From Adhaeribacter swui (GTDB taxonomy: Bacteria > Bacteroidota > Bacteroidia > Cytophagales > Hymenobacteraceae), in NCBI RefSeq assembly GCF_014217805.1, contig NZ_CP055156.1:3726585-3790584 (forward strand): a stretch of DNA of 64,000 nucleotides. The letters are read 5' to 3'. The notes below the pieces were generated by a model. The model saw only the letters and a list, made by a program, of their open reading frames with translations, made no database searches and was not told where the DNA came from. Position numbers and translations under genes: made by a program. The number at the start of each line of letters is the position of its first letter. Within the stretch, counting starts at the first letter, position 1. This document shows positions 27,773 to 36,679 of the stretch, in pieces.

Positions 27773-28195
27773 TTAATTTGTGATGTAAAGCAAATTACCT
27801 GTTAAAGCCGTGTTGTACCTGCGCAAAGGGTAGGGCGATGGCCCGCCGGTAACGTAGCCGTTTAAATCAAACACAGATTGGCAGCAGGAGTCCGACATGA
27901 AAAAACCAGATTGATCCATAGAAACAAGAGCACAATCGTCGTATGGTTGGAAAGGGCAATTCCGCTCGAAGGCCGCGTAGGTATCTCCGGTTCTATGGAT
28001 TAAAATAATACCTTTTACCCCGCTTTTTAAATAAACGTAGCCATTATCGCGGCGCAGGGCATTGTATTGAATGTTGGTTAAATTGATTTGCTCGTTTACA
28101 ATGGCATTCGGAATTAAAGGTATATCCTGTTTCTCGCCGCAGGCCGCTACGAAGAGTAATAGTGCGATGTAAATAAGATTGTTTAGAGGGTACAT
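27773..28195 (-). CDS. Rieske-like-fold lipoprotein lacking the usual cluster ligands
   Basis: 140 residues. The signal peptide ends in a good lipobox, LLFVAACG. The second half reads AAFERNCPFQPYDDCALVSM, then DSCCQSVFDLNGYVTGGPSP and YPLRRY. This follows the Rieske pattern (C-x-H ... C-x-x-H-G-S-x-F-D, G-P-A-x-x-P-L) in spacing, but both His ligands are replaced: CPF instead of CTH and CCQS instead of CHGS. Several cysteines remain. It probably keeps the fold without a 2Fe-2S cluster, or uses the cysteines for disulfides. Function is unknown. The gene stands alone downstream of pheS and tRNA-Asn. Confidence 0.72.
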   Translation of the reverse strand: MYPLNNLIYIALLLFVAACGEKQDIPLIPNAIVNEQINLTNIQYNALRRDNGYVYLKSGVKGIILIHRTGDTYAAFERNCPFQPYDDCALVSMDQSGFFMSDSCCQSVFDLNGYVTGGPSPYPLRRYNTALTGNLLYITN

Positions 28196-28504
28196 GGTTT
28201 TTTAACGAATAAAGCGGGTAAAAGGGCAATTTTTTAAATTTTTTCTTTTCCGATATCCTATACCGTTATTTCTGATGATAACTTTTGTTTAAAGTAAATA
28301 GTACGGAGACAAACAATAAATATTGTTTCTATGAGACTGTTGAAAGGTTTTGATTACCAATATATAGCAGGAGTACGTAGAAAAAACTAATTTTTTAAAA
28401 ATTTAACTTTTAGGAATAAGTTCTATTAAATTGCAGAAAGCAACATCTACAAATTGCTTAGGTCGCATGCGTTTAAACCGGAAGAGCAAAAAATGATTCA
28501 CATA
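28196..28504. other. AT-rich intergenic gap without a visible gene
   Basis: About 310 bases between the Rieske-like lipoprotein gene and the pheS terminator. No open frame of note, no tRNA and no strong hairpin. It should hold the promoter of the lipoprotein gene, but I see no clear match to the consensus. Confidence 0.5.
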
Positions 28505-28552
28505 AAAAAAGCTTTGCAGGATAGTTACTTAAATACCCCGCAAAGCTTTTTT
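28505..28552 (-). terminator. Terminator of pheS
   Basis: A 13-bp stem (28505-28517 with 28540-28552) has A/T runs at the base and a 22-base loop that can pair two more G-C pairs. It is about 15 bp past the pheS stop. Confidence 0.78.
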
Positions 28553-28566
28553 ATGTAAGTTAAGAT

Positions 28567-29592
28567 TTACAATGATTCGAACTGCCGCAAAAAGCGCACG
28601 TCATTTTCCGTAAATAAGCGTAAATCCTTAATCTGGTATTTAAGCATAGCCATGCGCTCAATGCCCATCCCGAAAGCAAAGCCCGAATATCGCTCGGGAT
28701 CAATTTCGCAATTTCTTAAAACTTCGGGGTCTACCATACCCGAACCACCAATTTCTACCCACCCGGTTTGCTTGCAAATATTACAGCCCGCTCCTTTACA
28801 GATTAAACACGAGATGTCAATTTCGGCGCTGGGCTCGGTGAACGGGAAAAACGAGGGGCGGAAACGAATTTGCGTATCGGCTCCGAACATTTCCTGCACA
28901 AAGTAGTAAAGCGTTTGTTTTAAATCGGCGAAGCTTACGTTTTCGTCGATAAACAAGCCTTCTACTTGGTGAAAAATGCAATGCGCCCGCGCCGAAATAG
29001 CTTCGTTGCGGTATACGCGACCTGGCGAAAGGGTACGAATAGGTGGTTTTTCGTTTTCCATTACCCGTACTTGCACGCTGGAAGTATGCGTCCGGAGCAA
29101 CATAGTGGCGTCGGCGCCCACGAAAAAAGTGTCCTGCATATCGCGGGCCGGGTGGTTTTCGGGAAAGTTTAACGCCGAGAAGTTGTGCCAGTCATCTTCT
29201 ATTTCGGGGCCTTCGGAGAGGTTAAAGCCCATTCGCTCAAAAATGCGGATAATTTCTTCGCGTACCAAAGTTAAAGGATGCCGGGTACCCAAGGTTTGCG
29301 GCACCACTGGTAGTGTAAAATCAAAGTTGGTTTCGGTTTGGTTGTTACCGGCCGCTTCCAGTTCTTCTTGTTTTTCTTTAAAACGAGCTAGTGCCTGTTC
29401 CTTCAAAGCATTTAATTCCTGGCCGTAGGCTTTACGTTGTTCCGGAGCAACATTTTTAATGCCATCAAATAAATCGGCAATGCGACCTTTGCGGCCGGTA
29501 TATAAATTCCGGAATTGTTCCAGCTGTTCTTTATTCGTTAAGTCGTAGGCGGCAACTTCTTGCGCTACCTGGGCTATTTCTTCAAATTTCAT
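28567..29592 (-). CDS. pheS: Phenylalanine--tRNA ligase alpha subunit
   Basis: 341 residues, the usual size. An N-terminal coiled coil (about 1-90, LEQFRNLYTGRKGRIADLF) binds the tRNA. The class II core has HPLTLVREEIIRIFERMGF, then LLRTHTSSVQVR (motif 2 region), FHQVEGLFID and RFRPSFFPFTEPSAEIDISC. Motif 3 is GFAFGMGIERMAMLKY. A CxxC pair (CLICKGAGCNIC) is present as in many Bacteroidetes PheS proteins. The partner pheT is not adjacent, which is common in this phylum. On the minus strand TATATTTG (29598-29605) ends five bases before the ATG, so the message may be nearly leaderless. Confidence 0.95.
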   Translation of the reverse strand: MKFEEIAQVAQEVAAYDLTNKEQLEQFRNLYTGRKGRIADLFDGIKNVAPEQRKAYGQELNALKEQALARFKEKQEELEAAGNNQTETNFDFTLPVVPQTLGTRHPLTLVREEIIRIFERMGFNLSEGPEIEDDWHNFSALNFPENHPARDMQDTFFVGADATMLLRTHTSSVQVRVMENEKPPIRTLSPGRVYRNEAISARAHCIFHQVEGLFIDENVSFADLKQTLYYFVQEMFGADTQIRFRPSFFPFTEPSAEIDISCLICKGAGCNICKQTGWVEIGGSGMVDPEVLRNCEIDPERYSGFAFGMGIERMAMLKYQIKDLRLFTENDVRFLRQFESL

Positions 29593-29605
29593 GGTTGCAA
29601 ATATA

Positions 29606-29946
29606 CACTTTATCGGAATTTACTGCACAAGTACTAGACACACTACGTCAGGTTCTGGTTCTATTTAAACTAAGTGTTAATACAGGGTTGGTGATTGATT
29701 TAGATAGGTTTAGGTCATCGGTAAAACTTTTACCGACTATTTACTGCCATTTACCGGTAATTCTTACCCCATTGGCATAAACCACCTTGTACAACTTCAC
29801 CGGAGCCAATACCTTTAAATCGTTAATTTAAAATTTAATAAAATATCTAATAAAGATGCCATTCTGCTGGGCAAACTGCTGAAAGTAAAAGATAAAACAG
29901 AGCATCTTTAAACAATTGTTAAATTTTTAGGTTTACCCCTGGAAAC
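29606..29946. other. Intergenic region upstream of the efflux operon, with a perfect palindrome
   Basis: About 340 bases without a convincing gene. A 19-base palindrome with nine-base arms (29718-29726 and 29728-29736, TCGGTAAAA type) stands out. A longer-range inverted pair AAAGATGC/GCATCTTT is seen at about 29852 and 29902. Short coding-like pieces near 29850-29910 were not recognised. Confidence 0.5.
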
Positions 29947-29977
29947 TTTGGAAACAAAAATAGTTTCCTTAGTTTTG
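29941..29977 (+). promoter_or_regulatory. Efflux operon promoter with overlapping GGAAAC/GTTTCC operator
   Basis: TTTG at 29947-29950, then exactly 19 bases, then TAGTTTTG at 29970-29977: a perfect Bacteroidetes primary sigma promoter. GGAAAC at 29941 and at 29950 with GTTTCC at 29963-29968 form an inverted repeat inside the promoter. This is a natural binding site for the TetR-type product of the first gene. The GTG at 29977 lies in the -7 box, which rules it out as the start codon. Confidence 0.8.
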
Positions 29978-29994
29978 TGCCGACGGCAACAGAT

Positions 29995-30609
29995 ATGGAA
30001 ATCAAAAATAAAATATTACAAGCAGCCTTTAAACTGTTCATGCGCAACGGAATAAAAAGTGTTTCGATGGATGATATCGCCCTAAGTTTAGGAGTTTCAA
30101 AGAAAACACTTTACCGCTGGTTCGAGAACAAAGACCAGTTGGTAATGACCATGCTGCAGGAGCATTTAGGTAAAATGGAAGCCGATTGCTGCACTTTTAC
30201 CACTGAGGCCAAAAACGCGATTGAAGAGTTATTTCAGATAATGCAAATGATTCGGCAGCAGTTGGCCAATATGCACCCTTCGGTTTTTTACGATTTGCAA
30301 AAGTATCATCAACCGGCTTGGCAAATCTGGACGACGCATAAAAACAAATTTATTATGCAGCAAATTACGCAAAACCTGCAAGCCGGCATGGAGCAGGGCT
30401 TGTACCGAACCGATCTGGATCTGGAAATAATGGCCCGGTTACGGCTGGCCCAGATTGAAGATATTTTTAACCCGGAAATTTTTCCGCCGGACAAATTTGA
30501 TTTACAAAAAGTGCAGCTGGCTACCATCGAACATTTTATGCGGGGCATAGCCAGTTTAAAAGGACATAAGCTTATAAATACCTATAAACAAGTAGTTGAA
30601 CAAGAATAA
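29995..30609 (+). CDS. TetR/AcrR family transcriptional repressor
   Basis: About 204 residues. A helix-turn-helix lies near the N-terminus: FKLFMRNGIKSVSMDDIALS, then LGVSKKTLYRWFENKDQLV. A ligand-binding helical domain follows. I start at the ATG at 29995 because the in-frame GTG at 29977 is part of the promoter. It is the first gene of a four- or five-gene unit with outer-membrane, adaptor and RND pump genes, so it probably represses its own operon until a drug or lipid binds. The spacing to the tolC-like gene is three bases. Confidence 0.9.
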   Translation: MEIKNKILQAAFKLFMRNGIKSVSMDDIALSLGVSKKTLYRWFENKDQLVMTMLQEHLGKMEADCCTFTTEAKNAIEELFQIMQMIRQQLANMHPSVFYDLQKYHQPAWQIWTTHKNKFIMQQITQNLQAGMEQGLYRTDLDLEIMARLRLAQIEDIFNPEIFPPDKFDLQKVQLATIEHFMRGIASLKGHKLINTYKQVVEQE

Positions 30610-30612
30610 ATT

Positions 30613-32085
30613 ATGAAAAAACAATTAATCCTCTTCTTATTGGGTGCAGCTTTTATTTGGTCGGGCCAAGTGGCCAGGGCGCAGCAGGCACCGCAGGCTT
30701 TTAGCCTGCAACAAAGCATCGATTACGCCTTGGCAAATCAGCCAAATTTAAAAAATGCCCAGCTGCAGAACGAAATTGCGGCGGCTCGTATTGGCCAAAT
30801 CCGCTCTATTGGTTTGCCTCAAATTAATGCCGGGGTAGATGTCGGGAATAACGTGATTTTGCAAAAAACCTTACTGGACCCTAATACATTTGGCGGCGCC
30901 GGTAAACAGCAAATTACCATAACTCCCAACAATTTGAATTCTCTAAATAACGGACAAAATGTAGTGTTAAACCCGGAGTTTGTAGCGGATACCGAACCTC
31001 TACCACCCACTACCATTGCCTTTGGTTTACAATACGCCGGTAGCGCCGCGGTTTCGGCGAGCCAGTTGTTGTTCGATGGTTCTTACCTGATAGGTTTAAA
31101 AGCTGCTAAGGTGTATACCGATTTATCCCGGAAGCAATTGCAACAAACCGAAATTGAAACAATAGACCAGGTAACCAAAGCTTATTACAGCGTTTTAGTG
31201 TCGCGGGAACGGCTAACCTTACTTAACCGCAACCTGGAACGTTTGGAAAATCAACTGCGGGAAACCAGCGAAATTTTTAACCAAGGTTTTGCCGAGAAAA
31301 TAGACGTAGACCGGTTACAGGTAGCTTATAATAACCTGAAGGTAGAACAAGAAAAAGCTACGCGTTTAGTTGCTCTAGGCGTTGATTTATTAAAATTTCA
31401 GATGGGCATGGAGTTGAGCCAGCCGCTGGAGTTAACCGATAAATTAGACAATGCCTTAGTAGAAGCCGAAATTGTGGCAAACAGTAACTTTGATTACAGC
31501 CGCCGTATTGAGTATTCTATTCTGGAAACCCAGCGCGATCTGGCCAAGCTGGATATCAAAAACAAGCAATCGGGTTATTATCCAAAGTTGTTATTAAATG
31601 GGCGCTATGGGTATAGCGGTTCCAGCAACAGCTTTCGGGATCTGGCCCGTTTCGAAACCCAGGTTGGCGAGAAGTTCTACCCTAATTGGTTCAATTTTGC
31701 CTTTGTGGGCGTGAGTTTACAGGTACCTATTTTCGATGGCTTACGCAAGAAATACGAGATTCAGGAGGCTAAATTAAACTTAAAAACCCTGGATAACGGC
31801 TTTCGGATTTTACAGCAAAGCATTGATTTACAGCTAAGCCAATCAAATACCAATCTGCAAAATGCCTTACAGGTAATTAAATCGCAAAAAGAAAGCCTGG
31901 ATCTGGCTACGGAAGTGGCCCGGGTAACCAATATTAAATTTAAAGAAGGAGTAGGCTCCAACCTGGAAGTAATTACCGCCGAAACCGACTTACGCCAGGC
32001 CCAAACCAATTACTACGCCGCCATCTACGATGCGCTTATCGCCAAAGTAGATTTACAGAAAGCTACCGGAACCTTACAGAAATAA
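30613..32085 (+). CDS. TolC family outer membrane efflux protein
   Basis: 490 residues with a signal peptide cleaved after about residue 23 (VARA-QQAPQ). Two OEP repeats form the beta-barrel and the long alpha tunnel: FSLQQSIDYALANQPNLKNA at the start, and the second-half helices VARVTNIKFKEGVGSNLEVI and TAETDLRQAQTNYY. It would trimerise in the outer membrane and connect to the adaptor and RND pump encoded directly downstream. It follows the TetR gene after three bases. Confidence 0.92.
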   Translation: MKKQLILFLLGAAFIWSGQVARAQQAPQAFSLQQSIDYALANQPNLKNAQLQNEIAAARIGQIRSIGLPQINAGVDVGNNVILQKTLLDPNTFGGAGKQQITITPNNLNSLNNGQNVVLNPEFVADTEPLPPTTIAFGLQYAGSAAVSASQLLFDGSYLIGLKAAKVYTDLSRKQLQQTEIETIDQVTKAYYSVLVSRERLTLLNRNLERLENQLRETSEIFNQGFAEKIDVDRLQVAYNNLKVEQEKATRLVALGVDLLKFQMGMELSQPLELTDKLDNALVEAEIVANSNFDYSRRIEYSILETQRDLAKLDIKNKQSGYYPKLLLNGRYGYSGSSNSFRDLARFETQVGEKFYPNWFNFAFVGVSLQVPIFDGLRKKYEIQEAKLNLKTLDNGFRILQQSIDLQLSQSNTNLQNALQVIKSQKESLDLATEVARVTNIKFKEGVGSNLEVITAETDLRQAQTNYYAAIYDALIAKVDLQKATGTLQK

Positions 32086-32118
32086 ATTATTCAGAACTGA
32101 TATACTTTTTTTAAAAAT

Positions 32119-33252
32119 ATGAAAAAACAATTAACCATAGCCCTTGTAACTGCTTTAGTAGGTTTTACTGCTTGCTCTAAAGGTGGTGGCACTCCCGAAG
32201 AACAATTAGCTGCTCTTAAAAAGCAACAAGCCGAAACCCAAAGCAAAATAGCCGAACTGGAAGGTCAGGTTAAAACTACCGATGCAGCTGCACCTACCGC
32301 GGCCGCCGTGCAGGTAGTAGTACAACCCGTTGAGCCCAAAACCTTTGACCATTACCTGGAAGTGCAAGGTAAAATAGATTTCGACCAGAACGTAACCGTT
32401 AGCCCTAAAGTACCGGGCGTATTAACCAGTGTGCGGGTAGCTGTTGGCGATCGGGTATCAAAAGGTCAGGTGCTGGCTACCATTGATGCTTCGGTGCTGG
32501 AAACCAGCGAACAAGAATTAATTACTGGTTTGGAGCTAGCCAATACGGTGTACGAAAAGCAAAAACGCTTATGGGACCAAAAAATCGGTACCGAAATTCA
32601 GTACTTAACCGCTAAAAACAATAAAGAGTCTTTAGAACGCCGTTTGGCTACGCTGCGCCAGCAAAAAGACCAATATTACATTAAAGCTCCCATTAGCGGG
32701 GTAGTAGATGAGTTTAATCCAAAAGCAGGAGAAGCCGTGAATCCGGGTTCGCCGCTGCCCATCGCGCGCATTGTAAACACGTCCGGCATGAAAGTAAAGG
32801 CCGATATTTCAGAAGCAAATGCGGGTAAAATTAACAAAGGCGACGAAGCGGTAGTGGTACTTCCGGACTTAAATAAAGAGTTCCCGGCTACGGTTACGGT
32901 AGTTAGCCAGGCCATTAATGCATCGTCGCGGTCTTTTCCGGTGGAGTTAAATATTAAAGGTGGCTCCCGGGTAGAATTACGGCCCAATATGATTGCTTTA
33001 ATTAAAGTAAAAGATTACGAAAAACCCAAAGCCGTGGTAGTGCCGGTTAACGTGGTACAAAAAGATGAATCCGGCGATTTTGTGTACGTGGCCGCCAAAG
33101 AAGGCAACCAGAATGTAGTACGCAAGAAAAAAGTTACCACCGGCCTGAGTTACGCCGGCAAAGCCGAAGTAACCAATGGATTAGCTTTTAACGACCGGAT
33201 TATTACAACCGGATATCAAAATCTGAACGAAGGACAACCAGTTACCTTTTAA
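32119..33252 (+). CDS. RND efflux periplasmic adaptor (HlyD/MFP family) lipoprotein
   Basis: 377 residues. The signal peptide ends at a lipobox-like GFTAC (Cys20), followed by a short coiled coil (AALKKQQAETQSKIAELEGQ). Family segments follow: VTVSPKVPGVLTSVRVAVGD, then RVSKGQVLATIDASVLE (biotinyl-lipoyl part), a helical hairpin, then YYIKAPISGVVDE and barrel domains. It would sit on the periplasmic face of the inner membrane and bridge pump and TolC. It begins 33 bases after the tolC-like gene and ends eight bases before the pump gene. Confidence 0.92.
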   Translation: MKKQLTIALVTALVGFTACSKGGGTPEEQLAALKKQQAETQSKIAELEGQVKTTDAAAPTAAAVQVVVQPVEPKTFDHYLEVQGKIDFDQNVTVSPKVPGVLTSVRVAVGDRVSKGQVLATIDASVLETSEQELITGLELANTVYEKQKRLWDQKIGTEIQYLTAKNNKESLERRLATLRQQKDQYYIKAPISGVVDEFNPKAGEAVNPGSPLPIARIVNTSGMKVKADISEANAGKINKGDEAVVVLPDLNKEFPATVTVVSQAINASSRSFPVELNIKGGSRVELRPNMIALIKVKDYEKPKAVVVPVNVVQKDESGDFVYVAAKEGNQNVVRKKKVTTGLSYAGKAEVTNGLAFNDRIITTGYQNLNEGQPVTF

Positions 33253-33260
33253 GTAAGCGA

Positions 33261-36200
33261 ATGAAAAAGATAAAAGAATTTTTTCCGACCAGCTGGTCCA
33301 TTGATAATAAAACCAGCATTTATGTAATGACGGTAATCCTGACAATTGCGGGTTTGCTGTCTTACAACAGCCTCCAAAAAGAAAACTTTCCGGACATTGT
33401 GATCCCCACCATTATTACCGGGGTAATTTATCCGGGAACGTCGCCCTCGGATATGGAAAACCTGGTGTCGCGGCCCCTCGAAAAAGAAATTAAATCTTTA
33501 TCGGGGGTAAAGCGGGTTACTTCTAACTCCATGCAGGATTTCTGTATGATTACGGTAGAATTTAATACCGGCATTGAGGTAGATGTAGCCAAGCAGAAAG
33601 TAAAAGATGCCGTAGACCGGGCCAAAGCGGATTTGCCGCAGGATATGCCCAACGAACCAGACGTACAGGAGGTAAGTTTCTCGGAGTTCCCGATTATGTA
33701 CATTAACCTGTCCGGTGATTATTCCAGCGATAAATTAAAGCAATACGCTGAGAACGTACAGGACCGCATCGAAGCTTTATCGGAAATTAACCGGGTAGAT
33801 ATTGTGGGTGCGCTGGAACAGGAAGTACAGATCGACGTGGATATGTACAAAATGCAGGCCGCGCAAGTAACTTTCGGGGATATTCAACGGGCTATTGCGG
33901 CCGAAAACGTAACCATGTCGGGCGGTTTAATTGGCGTAGGCGAAATGAAACGCGCCGTACGAGTGGTAGGGCAGTATACCGATGCTACCGAAATTAAAAA
34001 TATCGTAGTAAAATCTCTGCCTGGAGCCAATATTCCGCTAAGCGAAATTGCTACCGTACGCGACGGGTTTAAAGAAAAAGAAAGCTACGCCCGCCTGGAT
34101 GGTAAACCGGTAATTACCCTGAACGTGATAAAAAGAAGCGGCATGAACCTGATTGAAGCTTCGGATAAAATCAACGCAATTGTAAAAGACATGCAGGGTA
34201 AGTCGCTGCCCAAAGATTTAAAAGTTACCGTTACAGGCGACCAATCTACGCGCACGCGCCACAGTTTAAATGACCTGATTAATACCATTATTATTGGTTT
34301 TATTCTGGTAACCGTTATTCTCATGTTTTTTATGGGTACTACCAACGCTTTGTTCGTGGGGTTATCGGTGCCTATTTCCATGTTTGTGGCGTTTATAGTG
34401 CTTTCGTTCTTTGGCCTATCCATGAACATGATTGTATTGTTCGCGTTTTTGCTGGCCTTGGGTATTGTGGTGGATGATGCGATTGTGGTTATCGAAAATA
34501 CGCACCGGATTCACCACGACCATCATTGGAATATTGTAAAATCAGCGAAGGCGGCGGCCGGCGAAGTGTTTGTGCCGGTACTGGCGGGAACTTTAACTAC
34601 AGTAGCGCCATTTGCGCCGCTTTTATTCTGGCCCGGTATTGTGGGTGAGTTCATGTTCTTTTTACCGGTAACCCTTATTATTACCTTAATGGCTTCGTTA
34701 CTGGTGGCATTTATTATAAACCCGGTTTTCGCGGTGTCTTTCATGGGTAAGACCGAGGAGAACCCGATAAAAGCGCGTAAAACTTTCTTGTATTCCATGG
34801 TGGGTATGGCCGTATTTGCTGGTTTGTGCTACATCGCCGGTTTTCGGGGAGTAGGTAACTTAACCATAGTTATTATGCTGTTTGTGGCATTAAATAAATA
34901 TGTGTTTACCGGTTGGATCAATAGTTTTCAAACAAAAGCGTTGCCTAGGTTCATGAATTTGTACGAACGCACTTTGCGGGGCGTACTAAAAGGTAGCCGC
35001 CCTTGGATCGTATTAGGTTCAGTGGTATTCCTGTTGATTGTTTCGGTGGTAATTACAGGCATGCGCCAACCAAAAGTTGATTTCTTTCCGCAAGGCGAAC
35101 CAAACTTTATCTATGCCTACTTAACCTTACCGGTAGGTACCGACCAGGCTGTTACGGATTCTTTAACCAGTGTGGTAGAAAAACGGGTAACCTCCGTTAT
35201 TGGTAAAAACAACCCGGATGTGGAATCGGTAATTGCTAACGTAGCCATTGGCGCCGGCGACCCGACACAACCTTCTTATACCGCTGAGTCGCATAAAGGT
35301 AAAGTTACGGTGGCCTTCGTGGAATTTATGGAACGTACCGGTCCGTCTACGGCTACTTATCTTACTAAAATCCGGGAAGCTGTTAAAGGTATTCCGGGGG
35401 CTGATATTGTGGTGGATCAGGAGCAAGGTGGCCCGCCGGTAGGTAAGCCGGTAAGTATCGAAGTTTCCGGTGAAGATTTCGGCACTTTAATTAAAGTATC
35501 CCGCAAAGTAGAACGGTATATTGATTCGTTACAGATTGGCGGTATCGAAGATTTACGTTCTGACCTGGAAGACAAAAATCCTCAGATCAGCGTGGCCATC
35601 GACCGGGTACGGGCAAACCGCGAAGGTATCAGCACGGCGCAAATTGCTATGGAAATGCGTACCGCAATTTTTGGAACGGAAGCATCTAAGTTTAAACGCG
35701 ACGAAGATGAGTACCCCATCCAAATACGTTACGCCGAACCTTACCGTAAGAATATTGATGCGTTAATGGATATGCGTTTAACTTTCCGGGACATGTCCAT
35801 GGGCGGCGCTATCCGGCAGATTCCGTTATCATCGGTAGCCAAAATTGATTACTCTACTACTTTTGGTGGTATCCGGCGTAAAAATTTAAAACGGGTAATT
35901 ACTATTTCGTCTAACGTGTTGCAAGGCTATAATGCCAACGAAATTGTGGCCCGTATTCAGCAGGCATTGCCCAACATTAAAACACCGGAAGGTTACGAAG
36001 TTAGATTTGGCGGTCAGCAGGAAGACCAAAAAGAAACCTCTGATTTCTTGATGGTAGCGCTGGTGGCTTCCATTGGTTTGATCTTCTTGATTTTGGTAAC
36101 GCAGTTTAACTCTGTATCAAAACCGCTCATTATACTGTCCGAAATCGTATTCAGTTTAATTGGGGTATTGCTGGGCTTCTCCATTTTCAACATGAATATT

Positions 36201-36668
36201 TCCATTGTAATGACCGGAATCGGGATAATTGCTTTGGCGGGTATTGTGGTGAAGAACGGTATTTTGCTAGTGGAATTTGCCGACGTGCTGCGCGAACGGG
36301 AAGGATACGAGTTGCGCGAGGCGGTTGTAATGGCGGGTAAAACGCGTTTAACACCGGTAATTTTAACGGCTACTGCAGCCATTCTGGGCTTAATACCGCT
36401 GGCAATTGGATTAAATTTAAATTTCTTTACCTTATTCTCCGACTTTGAACCGCACTTTTTCCTGGGTGGCGATAGCGTGGTATTCTGGGGGCCGCTGGCC
36501 TGGACTATTATATTTGGCTTAAGTTTTGCTACAATTTTAACACTGTTGGTAGTGCCTGCTATGTACTTAATCAGCGAAAGATTTAAATTAAAATTAGGTC
36601 GTAAGCCCAAGCCCGTGCAACCAATAGCACCACAACCGCATCTAGTAGAAGAATTTAGCACCCATTAA
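33261..36668 (+). CDS. RND family efflux pump, inner membrane permease
   Basis: 1135 residues with twelve membrane helices in the AcrB arrangement: one near 20-40, a cluster at about 335-550, one near 590, and another cluster at about 925-1120. The proton-relay pair is in LALGIVVDDAIVVIENTHR in helix 4. Large periplasmic loops carry pore and docking domains, including SRPLEKEIKSLSGVKRVTSN. It belongs to the broad HAE-1/CzcA-like group common in Bacteroidetes. Length exceeds AcrB by about 85 residues, mainly in an extended stretch near 500-580 (ENPIKARKTFLYSMVGMA) with extra hydrophobic segments. Substrate unknown. Confidence 0.93.
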   Translation: MKKIKEFFPTSWSIDNKTSIYVMTVILTIAGLLSYNSLQKENFPDIVIPTIITGVIYPGTSPSDMENLVSRPLEKEIKSLSGVKRVTSNSMQDFCMITVEFNTGIEVDVAKQKVKDAVDRAKADLPQDMPNEPDVQEVSFSEFPIMYINLSGDYSSDKLKQYAENVQDRIEALSEINRVDIVGALEQEVQIDVDMYKMQAAQVTFGDIQRAIAAENVTMSGGLIGVGEMKRAVRVVGQYTDATEIKNIVVKSLPGANIPLSEIATVRDGFKEKESYARLDGKPVITLNVIKRSGMNLIEASDKINAIVKDMQGKSLPKDLKVTVTGDQSTRTRHSLNDLINTIIIGFILVTVILMFFMGTTNALFVGLSVPISMFVAFIVLSFFGLSMNMIVLFAFLLALGIVVDDAIVVIENTHRIHHDHHWNIVKSAKAAAGEVFVPVLAGTLTTVAPFAPLLFWPGIVGEFMFFLPVTLIITLMASLLVAFIINPVFAVSFMGKTEENPIKARKTFLYSMVGMAVFAGLCYIAGFRGVGNLTIVIMLFVALNKYVFTGWINSFQTKALPRFMNLYERTLRGVLKGSRPWIVLGSVVFLLIVSVVITGMRQPKVDFFPQGEPNFIYAYLTLPVGTDQAVTDSLTSVVEKRVTSVIGKNNPDVESVIANVAIGAGDPTQPSYTAESHKGKVTVAFVEFMERTGPSTATYLTKIREAVKGIPGADIVVDQEQGGPPVGKPVSIEVSGEDFGTLIKVSRKVERYIDSLQIGGIEDLRSDLEDKNPQISVAIDRVRANREGISTAQIAMEMRTAIFGTEASKFKRDEDEYPIQIRYAEPYRKNIDALMDMRLTFRDMSMGGAIRQIPLSSVAKIDYSTTFGGIRRKNLKRVITISSNVLQGYNANEIVARIQQALPNIKTPEGYEVRFGGQQEDQKETSDFLMVALVASIGLIFLILVTQFNSVSKPLIILSEIVFSLIGVLLGFSIFNMNISIVMTGIGIIALAGIVVKNGILLVEFADVLREREGYELREAVVMAGKTRLTPVILTATAAILGLIPLAIGLNLNFFTLFSDFEPHFFLGGDSVVFWGPLAWTIIFGLSFATILTLLVVPAMYLISERFKLKLGRKPKPVQPIAPQPHLVEEFSTH

Positions 36669-36679
36669 TGTAAACACTT

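Noticed and set aside
29850-29912. Coding-like piece reading KDAILLGKLLKVKDKTEHL upstream of the TetR gene.
   Set aside because: No start codon, a stop soon after and no family recognised; possibly a remnant but not supportable as a gene.
29977-29994. GTG start six codons upstream for the TetR gene.
   Set aside because: It forms the last base of the -7 promoter box, so it cannot be well inside the message.
36014-36661. 215-codon open frame on the minus strand inside the RND pump gene.
   Set aside because: It is antisense to strongly conserved RND code and has no recognisable features.
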